From assembly GCF_010550605.1 (NCBI RefSeq), contig NZ_JAAGNI010000040.1, forward strand, positions 1 through 44,723: a DNA stretch of 44,723 bases, in the 5' to 3' direction. This DNA is from Streptomyces sp. SID9727. GTDB lineage: Bacteria > Actinomycetota > Actinomycetes > Streptomycetales > Streptomycetaceae. The notes under the pieces were generated by a model that was given only the letters and a program-made list of their open reading frames with translations, was not told the DNA's origin and searched no databases. The translations under genes and the position numbers were made by a program. Shown here one piece after another: positions 1-7,126 of the stretch. Every line of letters begins with the position of its first letter. The first letter of the stretch is position 1.

Positions 1-201
1 CTGGACGCCGCCCGCCGCCGGCTCACCGGCTCCCTGGTCGAGCTGCGCGAGGCGGACGACACCGCGGCCGGCGAGTGGTGGCAGCCGGCCCTGCCCCGGG
101 AGGCGGTGCTCGCCGCCGAGCAGGCCGGACACCGTACGCTCGCGGCGACAGCGAAACGGCGGGGACTGCTCGTCCCCGCCCAGGAGAACGGAGCGGTGTG
201 A
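1..201 (+). CDS. C-terminal fragment of an unidentified protein
   Basis: An open frame enters from the left edge and stops at TGA 199-201, giving 66 residues. The visible part is rich in Ala, Arg and Glu and looks like two or three amphipathic helices, with a Gly-Glu-Trp-Trp stretch in the middle and a basic segment near the end. I do not recognise the family. The stop overlaps the GTG start of the following MarR gene by four bases (GTGA at 198-201), so the two are probably translated together and may act in one pathway. The start lies outside the window. Confidence 0.6.
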   Translation: MDAARRRLTGSLVELREADDTAAGEWWQPALPREAVLAAEQAGHRTLAATAKRRGLLVPAQENGAV

Positions 202-704
202 CCGACGACATCGTCGCCTCGGTGGTCCGGCAGTGGCAGGCCGTGAACCCGGATCTGGACACCGGGCCCATGGAGCTCATCGGCCGGATCAACCGCTGCT
301 CCGCGCTGCTCCAGCAGGCCGAGGACGCCCCGCTGCGGGCGGCCGGCCTGACCCGCGCGGAGTTCGACCTGCTCGGAGCCGTACGCCGTACCGACCGCGA
401 GCTGACCCCCGGTGAACTGGCCCGGGAGACCTTCTCCTCCGGCGCCGCCGTCACCAAGCGGCTGCGGGTTCTCCAGGAACGCGGCCTGATCGCCCGGCGC
501 GGCGACGAGCGCGACCGCAGGGTCGCCTACGTCCGCCTCACCGACGAGGGCCGTGACCTGGTCGACGGGCTGCTGCCCCGGCAGCTGGCGTACGAACGCG
601 CGGTGCTCTCCGGTCTCGACGCCGAGCCCCGCGACCGGCTCAGCGCCCAGCTCAGCGAGCTCCTGGTGCAACTGGAGGGGCGTATCGGCGGCGCCCGCCG
701 CTAG
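198..704 (+). CDS. MarR-family transcriptional regulator
   Basis: Probable DNA-binding repressor of 168 residues, the usual MarR size. The winged helix is clear: an Arg-Ala-Glu-Phe-Asp-Leu-Leu helix, then a helix-turn-helix at about residues 68-99 (LTPGELA, then SSGAAVTKRLRVLQERGLI). A wing with DERDRR and VRLTDEG follows at about 103-118. MarR proteins act as dimers that release DNA on binding small ligands. I chose the GTG at 198 because it overlaps the upstream stop in a GTGA junction and gives a standard N-terminal dimerisation helix; earlier in-frame starts would run through the upstream gene. The target is most likely the co-transcribed upstream gene, which is only partly visible. Confidence 0.88.
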   Translation: MTDDIVASVVRQWQAVNPDLDTGPMELIGRINRCSALLQQAEDAPLRAAGLTRAEFDLLGAVRRTDRELTPGELARETFSSGAAVTKRLRVLQERGLIARRGDERDRRVAYVRLTDEGRDLVDGLLPRQLAYERAVLSGLDAEPRDRLSAQLSELLVQLEGRIGGARR

Positions 705-1023
705 AAGATCTCCCCGGCACCACTCGTACGGGCACCCTCGTTCATATGTGCCCATCTCTCGCCCTGTGGGCCGATTCTTCCTTGTTCCTCCGCCTCGTTA
801 CTCCCCGCACACGCTCGAAGGCGGTGCGTAGGAAAACTCGTGAGCGTACTACCGCGGGAGCGCTCGCGCAGGGGGTTGGAGGAATGTGCGAAAGCGCTGA
901 TTCGATCTGACTAAGCTCACGCGCAGTGAAGCCGAGTTGAGGTGAATTCGCGCGCTTGTTCCCTTCGTTCAGACAAGCGCCGAATCTCCGGAATACCTAC
1001 CGAATCAACCGCCAGAGGTTCAG
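705..1023. other. Intergenic region before the conservon
   Basis: 319 bases without a convincing gene. It must hold the promoter of the cvn operon, but I see no clean -35/-10 pair. An imperfect palindrome centred on GAGCGCTC lies at about 853-868. A short inverted repeat CTTGT/ACAAG lies around 956-977, just upstream of cvnA. No strong terminator hairpin follows the MarR gene. Confidence 0.5.
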
Positions 1024-2643
1024 ATGGCCCGTGTTGAATCACCGCCGGCCGGCCGGGAAGCCCCCGTCGCCCGCGCCCTGTTGCTTCCCGTCGTCGTGAT
1101 GGCGGGGGCGACCGCCGCCGCGGCGGCGCTGGTCGCCGAGCCCGCGCGGATACCAGTCGTCTGGTGCGGAGCGTTCGCCACCGTCGTGGTCGCCGCGCTC
1201 TCCGTGGAGATCGCCCGCCGCGGCCGGACGATCCGCCGCCGAAGCACCGAGTACCAACAGCGCGTCTCCGTCCTGGAACGGCGCATCGCCGAGCACGACG
1301 AAGAGACCGTCCGCATCGGCAAGGAGCTGCTGCCCTCCGCCATCCACCGCCTGCGCGTGGGCAATTCGCCCGACGAGGTGCTGCGCGACGTGGTGGACTC
1401 CGACCCGGTCTACCGCCACCTGCCCGATTCCCAGCGCTCCCTCGTCTACACGGTGCTCGACATCATCGACAACGAGGAGGCGACCCGGGACTCCGCGCAG
1501 CGCGCCTTCGTCAACGTCGCCCGCCGCGTCCAGGCGATCGTCCACCGCCAGGCCAGCGAGCTCCGGGAGATGGAGGAGCACCACGGGCGCAACCCCGACG
1601 TCTTCGACGACCTGCTCCGCATCGACCACGGCACCGCGCTGATCGGCCGCCTCGCCGACTCCATCGCGGTCCTCGGCGGCGCCCGCCCCAGCCGCCAGTG
1701 GCCCAAGCCCGTACCGCTGTTCAGCGTGTTGCGCGGCGCCATGTCGCGCATCCTGGAGTACCCGCGCGTCGACCTGCACTCGATCGCCAAGGTCGCCATC
1801 ATCGGCACCGCGGTCGAACCGCTCATCCACGCCTGCGCCGAACTCCTCGACAACGCCACCCGCTACTCGCCCCCGCAGACCCGGGTGCACGTCACCGCGG
1901 TCGAGGTGCAGACCGGCATCGCCATCGAGATCGAGGACGGCGGAGTCAGCCTCAGCGAGGAGGCCCGTGCCCGCGCCGAGAGCATGCTCGCCCGGGCACA
2001 GGCCGGGTCCAGCATGAACGACCTCGGCGAGTCCCCGCGCCTCGGCATGGCCGTCGTCGGCCGCCTCGCCCGGATGTACGACCTCCAGATCTCGCTGCGC
2101 CAGTCCGCGTACGGCGGCGTACGCGCCGTGCTCATCGTGCCCCGCGCCATGATCACCACCGGCCCGGCCCCCGGCATCGCCCACGGCATCGGCGCCACCT
2201 CCCGGCCCACCAGCGACATCGACCTCGACGACATGAAGCACGTCGTGCCACCCCGCGGCAAGCGCCGCAAGCCCAGCCCCGTCGCCGCGCGCCCCGCGAC
2301 CGGCCCGGTGGTCTCCGAGTTCCGCCCGGCCGCCCCTGCCATCCCGGCCGCCCCTGCCATCCCGGCCGCCGCCATGCAGGACGACGTGCCCATCGTGACG
2401 GAGTGGACCGCCGGCGGACTCCCGCAGCGCCGCAGCCGCGGCCGCGCCCCCCTCGGCTCGCACAACCTCCCCGCACAGGCCGCCGACCCCACCGCCGGCT
2501 ACGGCCCCGGACAGGGCAGCGGCAAGGAACCGCCCCCCGGCATCTGGCTGGAGGCGTTCACCAAGGCCGCCAACGGCGTGCCCCAGGAGCCCAGGGCCGG
2601 CGAAGACTCTGACGACGCGTGGGACAAGGGAGATCAGCGGTGA
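1024..2643 (+). CDS. cvnA: Conservon sensor-like ATPase CvnA
   Basis: Membrane-bound histidine-kinase-like protein of 539 residues, first gene of a conservon. Two hydrophobic segments lie within the first 60 residues. A helical region follows with a degenerate H-box around the IDHGTALIGRLADS stretch. Next is a GHKL ATPase domain (about 265-375) with N-box HACAELLDNATRYSPP, a D-G-G G1 motif (IEDGG) and a Gly-rich LGMAVVGRLARMY segment. The last 150 residues are Pro/Ala-rich and probably disordered. In studied conservons, CvnA forms a membrane complex with CvnB, CvnC and the GTPase CvnD, resembling eukaryotic G-protein coupling. The ATG follows AGAGG. The stop overlaps cvnB (GTGA). The input signal is unknown. 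Confidence 0.93.
   Translation: MARVESPPAGREAPVARALLLPVVVMAGATAAAAALVAEPARIPVVWCGAFATVVVAALSVEIARRGRTIRRRSTEYQQRVSVLERRIAEHDEETVRIGKELLPSAIHRLRVGNSPDEVLRDVVDSDPVYRHLPDSQRSLVYTVLDIIDNEEATRDSAQRAFVNVARRVQAIVHRQASELREMEEHHGRNPDVFDDLLRIDHGTALIGRLADSIAVLGGARPSRQWPKPVPLFSVLRGAMSRILEYPRVDLHSIAKVAIIGTAVEPLIHACAELLDNATRYSPPQTRVHVTAVEVQTGIAIEIEDGGVSLSEEARARAESMLARAQAGSSMNDLGESPRLGMAVVGRLARMYDLQISLRQSAYGGVRAVLIVPRAMITTGPAPGIAHGIGATSRPTSDIDLDDMKHVVPPRGKRRKPSPVAARPATGPVVSEFRPAAPAIPAAPAIPAAAMQDDVPIVTEWTAGGLPQRRSRGRAPLGSHNLPAQAADPTAGYGPGQGSGKEPPPGIWLEAFTKAANGVPQEPRAGEDSDDAWDKGDQR
2328..2363 (+). repeat. Two 18-bp tandem repeats inside cvnA
   Basis: Two perfect copies of an 18-base unit beginning ggccgcccctgcc lie back to back and encode two AAPAIP hexapeptides in the disordered tail of CvnA. 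Part of a third unit follows. Such in-frame repeats can change in number by slippage. Confidence 0.85.
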
Positions 2644-3047
2644 TCCAGCAGCGGGGCAACATGGACTGGATGCTCAGGGAACTCGCCGACGACGTCCCGG
2701 ACATCCACCAGATCGTCGTGCTCTCGGCCGACGGACTGCGCATCGCCCAGCACGGCGGCGACCCCGACGTCGCCGACCGGCTCGCGGCGGCCTGCGCAGG
2801 CCTCCAGAGCCTGGCGGCGGCCGTCGCCTCCGAGATCCCGTACAGCGACGGCCGGATGAGGCTCGTCGTCATCGAGGTCACCGGCGGCTTCTTCTACCTG
2901 ATGGCCGCGGGCACCGGGGCCTACCTCGCGGTGCTCGCCGGTGAGACGGTGGACGCCGGGCACGTCGGGGCGCGGATGCGCGACATGGTCGTCCGCATCG
3001 GCGGCCATCTCACGAGCCCGCCCCGCCACGACGGGCAGGCCGGATGA
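2640..3047 (+). CDS. cvnB: Roadblock/LC7-domain protein CvnB
   Basis: Small regulatory subunit of 135 residues with one roadblock/LC7 fold, the domain found in MglB-type partners of small GTPases. The core runs from about residue 8 to 120: WMLRELADDVPDIHQIVVLSADGL, then a helix rich in Ala, then the GGFFYLMAAGTGAYLAVL strands. It probably works with CvnD as a GTPase co-regulator and with CvnA at the membrane. The GTG at 2640 overlaps the cvnA stop and is preceded by AAGGGAG at a good distance; an ATG at 2661 (MDWML) is an alternative that loses only seven residues. Confidence 0.92.
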   Translation: MIQQRGNMDWMLRELADDVPDIHQIVVLSADGLRIAQHGGDPDVADRLAAACAGLQSLAAAVASEIPYSDGRMRLVVIEVTGGFFYLMAAGTGAYLAVLAGETVDAGHVGARMRDMVVRIGGHLTSPPRHDGQAG

Positions 3048-3415
3048 ACTCTCCCCGACGAGAACGCCGCAAGGCCGACCCGGCGCTGAGCGATCCGGAG
3101 AGGCTCTACGTCATCACCGGCGATCCCGACGGCAGCGAGCGGGCAGCGCTCGACCTGGTCACGATGATTGTCTCGCAGTCGGAGCCGTCACCGACGGTCC
3201 AGCCCGAGCAGGCCGTGATCCTGCGGCTCTGCCAGGCACCGTTATCCGTCGCCGAACTCTCCGCCTACCTCAGCCTGCCGTTCAGCGTGGTGACCTCACT
3301 CCTCACCGAACTCCTCGCCACCGGTCTGATCGAATCGCGCGCCCCGATCGTCCGCGCGACCCTCCCGGACCGTTCCCTCCTCGAAGCGGTGATGCATGGA
3401 CTTCAGAAACTCTGA
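3044..3415 (+). CDS. cvnC: DUF742 protein CvnC, with a TTA codon
   Basis: DUF742 protein of 123 residues, the third component of conservons. The second half reads as a winged helix (LSVAELSAYLSLPFSVV, then LLTELLATGLIE). The N-terminal part has the usual DPERLYVITGD stretch. It starts in an ATGA overlap with cvnB, and its last 20 bases overlap cvnD, so the four genes are translationally coupled. Leu67 is encoded by TTA (3242-3244), which is rare in Streptomyces and read only by the bldA tRNA. Production of CvnC, and through coupling perhaps CvnD, may therefore be limited to late growth. Confidence 0.93.
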   Translation: MNSPRRERRKADPALSDPERLYVITGDPDGSERAALDLVTMIVSQSEPSPTVQPEQAVILRLCQAPLSVAELSAYLSLPFSVVTSLLTELLATGLIESRAPIVRATLPDRSLLEAVMHGLQKL

Positions 3416-4010
3416 CACGATCACGGGCCCCCGCAGCGAGGACGTCCTGCCCACCACGGCCACCGCCGCGGTGAAGGTCGTGATCGTCGGAGGGTTCGGG
3501 GTCGGCAAGACGACCATGGTCGGCTCGGTCAGCGAGATCCGGCCGCTGACCACCGAGGAGACGATGACGCAGGCCGGCGTCGGCGTGGACGACAACTTCG
3601 GCGTGGAGAGCAAGACCGCCACCACCGTCGCCATGGACTTCGGCCGGATCAGCATCAGCGAGGAGCTGGTCCTCTACCTCTTCGGCACCCCCGGCCAGGA
3701 ACGCTTCTGGTTCCTCTGGAACGGCCTCTTCGAGGGCGCCCTCGGCGCCGTGGTCCTCCTCGACACCCGCCGGCTCGAAACCAGCTTCGACGTCATCGGG
3801 CGCCTCGAGGAACGCGGGGTGCCGTTCGTCGTCGCCATCAACACCTTCCCCGACGCCCCGAAGTACCCCGTCGAGGCGCTGCGCGGCGCCCTGGACCTCT
3901 CGGAGGAGGTCCCGATAATCGACTGCGACGCCCGGCTGCGCGGCTCCAGCCGCGATGTGCTGATGACCCTGATGCGCTATCTGCACAGCATCACCCGCCC
4001 GCTCGGCTGA
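3396..4010 (+). CDS. cvnD: Conservon small GTPase CvnD
   Basis: Ras-like GTP-binding protein of 204 residues. Walker A GGFGVGKT lies at residues 32-39. A switch-II-like GTPGQERF lies at 97-104. The guanine-specificity loop is degenerate (AINTFPDA near 148-154) instead of NKxD, as is usual in this ATP/GTP-binding family. It is the likely molecular switch of the conservon, partnered by the roadblock protein CvnB and the membrane ATPase CvnA. The start lies inside the end of cvnC (20-base overlap). An 85-base gap separates it from the P450 gene, which is probably in the same operon. Confidence 0.93.
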   Translation: MDFRNSDTITGPRSEDVLPTTATAAVKVVIVGGFGVGKTTMVGSVSEIRPLTTEETMTQAGVGVDDNFGVESKTATTVAMDFGRISISEELVLYLFGTPGQERFWFLWNGLFEGALGAVVLLDTRRLETSFDVIGRLEERGVPFVVAINTFPDAPKYPVEALRGALDLSEEVPIIDCDARLRGSSRDVLMTLMRYLHSITRPLG

Positions 4011-4095
4011 CCCTCCCGCGCACCCGAACCCGTTCCGCGCGTCCCCACCGCGCCCCCGACCGTCCGGCCCCCGAGGCCCGACCCCTGGAGCGATC

Positions 4096-5637
4096 GTGAC
4101 AACCCCCTTCCCCTACGAGCACGGCCAGGTCCCGCCCCCCGAGTGCCCGGCCCACGGCCTGGGCGTCGGCCCCGGCGGTCTGCGCCGGCTCTACGGCCCC
4201 GAGGCCGAACAGGACCCGCACGGCCTGTACGAGAAGCTGCGCGCCGAACACGGCACGGTGGCCCCCGTCCTGCTGCACGGCGACGTGCCCGCCTGGCTGG
4301 TCCTCGGCCACAGCGAGAACCTGCACATGACCCGTACGCCCTCGCAGTTCTCCCGCGACTCGCGCCGCTGGCGGGCCCTGCAGGACGGCAGCGTCGCCCC
4401 CGACCACCCGCTGGCACCGATCTTCACCTGGCAGCCGATCTGCGTCTTCGCCGACGGCGCCAGCCACGAACGCCAGCGCGGCGCGGTCACCGACTCCATG
4501 GCCCGCATCGACACGCGCGGCGTGCGGCGCCACGTCAACCGGTACAGCAACCGGCTGGTCAACGGCTTCTGCCAGGAGGGCCGCACCGACCTGGTCGCCG
4601 AGTTCGCCGAACGGCTGCCCATGATGGTCATGTGCGCCATCCTCGGCATGCCGGAGGAGTACAACGACCGCATGGTCGAGGCGGCCCGCGACATGATCAA
4701 GGGCACCGCGACCGCCGTCCAGAGCAACGCCTACGTGGTCGGAGCGCTCACCCGCCTGGTCGAGCGCCGCCGCCGCGAACCGGCCGACGACTTCGCGACC
4801 TGGCTGGTCGAGCACCCCGCGAACATGAACGACCAGGAGGTCGCCGAGCATCTGCGGCTCATCCTGATCGCGTCCTACGAGGCCACCGCCAACCTCATCG
4901 CCAACGTCCTGCGCATGGTCCTCACCGACCCGCGCTTCCGGGCCCGGCTCAGCGGCGGCCACATGACCGTCCCCGAGGCGGTCGAGCAGACCCTGTGGGA
5001 CGAGCCGCCGTTCACCGCGGTCTTCGGCCGCTGGGCCGTCGGCGACACCGAACTGGGCGGGAAGCACATCAAGGCCGGCGACGCCCTGATCGTCGGCATC
5101 GCACCGGCCAACACCGACCCCGTGGTCCGCCCCGACCTGGCCGCCAACATGGAGGGCAACCGCTCCCACCTGGCGTTCAGCGGCGGCCCCCACGAGTGCC
5201 CCGGACAGGACATCGGCCGCGCCATCGCGGACGTCGGCGTGGACGCCCTCCTGCTGCGGCTGCCCGACCTCGAACTCGCGGTGGCCGAGAACGAGCTGCG
5301 CTGGGTCGGCAACTTCATGAGCCGTCACCTGGTCGAGCTCCCCGCCGAATTCGCCCCCCGCTCCCCGCAGGACGACCGGGAACCGCCGTCCATGGGCCGG
5401 CCCGCCGCGGCCCGCCAGGACTGGGAGGTCCAGTCCGCCGTACGCCACACCGCCCCGACCCCCGTCCGCGCCCCCCTGGACGGGTCCCACGCGCCGTCGT
5501 CCGCCGCCCCGGCCGGGGCGACCGCGACGGCCGACGGATCGGCGGAGACGCTGTCCGGACGGGTCCCGCGCCAGCGCAAGCCCGGCGGACCCGCCCGACT
5601 CTGGCGCGTCGTGACCCGCTGGTGGGGCGGCGACTGA
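4096..5637 (+). CDS. cvnE: CYP157-type cytochrome P450 lacking ExxR
   Basis: P450 haem protein of 513 residues, longer than the usual ~410 because of a ~110-residue Pro/Ala/Arg-rich tail. The haem-binding loop is FSGGPHECPGQ with Cys368 as the iron ligand. The I-helix has LIASYEATANLI. The K-helix, where nearly all P450s have ExxR, reads VEQTLWDEPP at residues 296-305: the Glu and Arg positions are Gln and Trp. This matches the CYP157 family of Streptomyces conservons, reported to carry EQSLW at this place. Substrate and redox partners are unknown, and no ferredoxin gene lies nearby. The GTG start follows GGAG. CYP157 genes are often followed by a CYP154 gene; none is present here. Confidence 0.92.
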   Translation: MTTPFPYEHGQVPPPECPAHGLGVGPGGLRRLYGPEAEQDPHGLYEKLRAEHGTVAPVLLHGDVPAWLVLGHSENLHMTRTPSQFSRDSRRWRALQDGSVAPDHPLAPIFTWQPICVFADGASHERQRGAVTDSMARIDTRGVRRHVNRYSNRLVNGFCQEGRTDLVAEFAERLPMMVMCAILGMPEEYNDRMVEAARDMIKGTATAVQSNAYVVGALTRLVERRRREPADDFATWLVEHPANMNDQEVAEHLRLILIASYEATANLIANVLRMVLTDPRFRARLSGGHMTVPEAVEQTLWDEPPFTAVFGRWAVGDTELGGKHIKAGDALIVGIAPANTDPVVRPDLAANMEGNRSHLAFSGGPHECPGQDIGRAIADVGVDALLLRLPDLELAVAENELRWVGNFMSRHLVELPAEFAPRSPQDDREPPSMGRPAAARQDWEVQSAVRHTAPTPVRAPLDGSHAPSSAAPAGATATADGSAETLSGRVPRQRKPGGPARLWRVVTRWWGGD

Positions 5638-5653
5638 GGTTCGCGCGACGACA

Positions 5654-5706
5654 GGGCGGCCCGGTGGCGGGCGGGCGGACAGCGACGCCCCGCCACCGGG
5701 CCGCCC
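5654..5706 (+). terminator. Long GC-rich hairpin after the P450 gene
   Basis: A perfect 17-bp inverted repeat (5654-5670 with 5690-5706, extendable by one pair) starts 16 bases after the P450 stop. There is no T-tract, as is usual in Streptomyces. It probably ends the conservon transcript before the GH4 gene. Confidence 0.75.
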
Positions 5707-5773
5707 CGCGACGGCACCCGCCGGCCCGGAGTTCCACCGGACGCCCCGTGGGCGCCACGTACCATGCGGAAGC

Positions 5774-7126
5774 GTGAAGCTGACAATTCTGGGCGGCGGC
5801 GGATTCCGGGTACCCCTGGTGTACGGGGCGCTGCTCGCCGACCACGCCGAGGGCCGGGTCACGGCCGTCACCCTCTACGACACGGACAGCGACCGGCTCA
5901 CCGCGGTGGCCCGGGTCCTCGCCGAGCAGGCCGAAGCCGTCCCGGACGCGCCCGCCGTGCACGCCACGACCGACCTGGACGAGGCCCTGCGCGGCGCCGG
6001 CTTCGTCTTCTCGGCGATCCGCGTCGGCGGTCTCGCGGGCCGGGCCGCCGACGAACGCGTCGCGCTCGACGAGGGCGTCCTCGGCCAGGAGACGGTCGGC
6101 GCGGGCGGCATCGCGTACGGACTGCGCACCGTACCGGTCGCCGTCGACCTGGCACGGCGCATCGCCCGGATCGCCCCGGACGCCTGGGTCATCAACTTCA
6201 CCAACCCGGCCGGGCTCGTGACCGAGGCGATGTCCCGGCACCTCGGCGACCGCGTCATCGGCATCTGCGACTCGCCGGTGGGCCTCGGCCGCCGCGTCGC
6301 CCGCGTCCTCGGCGCCGACCCGGACCTGGCCCGGGTGGACTACGTCGGCCTCAACCACCTCGGCTGGGTGCGCGGGCTGTACGTCGACGGCCGCGACGAA
6401 CTCCCGCGCCTGCTGGCCGACCCCGGGCTGCTGGGCTCCTTCGAGGAGGGCCGGCTGTTCGGCGCCGACTGGCTGCGCTCGCTGGGCGCGATCCCCAACG
6501 AGTACCTGCACTACTACTACTTCAACCGGGAAGCCGTCCGCGCCTACCAGGAGGCCGCGCAGACCCGGGGCGCCTTCCTCCGCGAGCAGCAGGAAGGCTT
6601 CTACGGCCGGATGAGGGACCCGCAGACCCCCGCCCTGGCCACCTGGGACCGCACCCGCGCGGAGCGGGAGGCGACCTACATGTCGGAGAACCGGGACGTC
6701 GCGGGAGCCGGCGAGCGCGAGGAGAGCGACCTGGAATCCGGCGGCTACGAGCAGGTCGCCCTCGCCCTCATGCGGGCGATCGCCCGCGACGAGCGGACCA
6801 CGCTGATCCTCAACGTCCGCAACAGGTCCACCCTTTCGGTCCTGGACGCGGACGCCGTGATCGAGGTCCCCTGCCTGGTCGACGCCAACGGCGCCCGCCC
6901 CGTCTCCGTCGACCCCCTGCCGTACCACGCGGTCGGCCTGGTCACCTCGGTGAAGGCCGTCGAGCGCGCGGTCCTGGACGCCGCGGCGAGCGGATCGCGC
7001 GCGGACGCGGTCCGAGCCTTCGCCCTGCACCCCCTGGTCGACTCGGTCTCCGTGGCCCACCACCTGGTCGACGGCTATGTGAAGGCGCACCCGGGGCTGG
7101 CGTATCTGGGTGCCGTACGGTCATGA
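5774..7126 (+). CDS. Family 4 glycoside hydrolase (6-phospho-beta-glucosidase-like)
   Basis: NAD- and metal-dependent glycosidase of 450 residues, full length for GH4. The Rossmann loop GGGGF is at residues 7-11, followed by NFTNPAG at 141-147. The predicted metal ligands are Cys165 (GICDSP) and His195 (NHLGW). GH4 enzymes cleave glycosides by an oxidation-elimination route; many act on 6-phospho-sugars from PTS uptake. Substrate (beta- or alpha-linked, phosphorylated or not) cannot be fixed from motifs alone. No sugar transporter or regulator is adjacent. GTG start at 5774 with a weak ribosome site. The 3' end overlaps that of the opposite-strand DUF4132 gene by six bases. Confidence 0.88.
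   Translation: MKLTILGGGGFRVPLVYGALLADHAEGRVTAVTLYDTDSDRLTAVARVLAEQAEAVPDAPAVHATTDLDEALRGAGFVFSAIRVGGLAGRAADERVALDEGVLGQETVGAGGIAYGLRTVPVAVDLARRIARIAPDAWVINFTNPAGLVTEAMSRHLGDRVIGICDSPVGLGRRVARVLGADPDLARVDYVGLNHLGWVRGLYVDGRDELPRLLADPGLLGSFEEGRLFGADWLRSLGAIPNEYLHYYYFNREAVRAYQEAAQTRGAFLREQQEGFYGRMRDPQTPALATWDRTRAEREATYMSENRDVAGAGEREESDLESGGYEQVALALMRAIARDERTTLILNVRNRSTLSVLDADAVIEVPCLVDANGARPVSVDPLPYHAVGLVTSVKAVERAVLDAAASGSRADAVRAFALHPLVDSVSVAHHLVDGYVKAHPGLAYLGAVRS

Noticed and set aside
853..868. GCGGGAGCGCTCGCGC before the conservon as a LacI-type operator
   Set aside because: Only the core is palindromic, it lies far from any recognisable promoter, and the operon has no sugar link.
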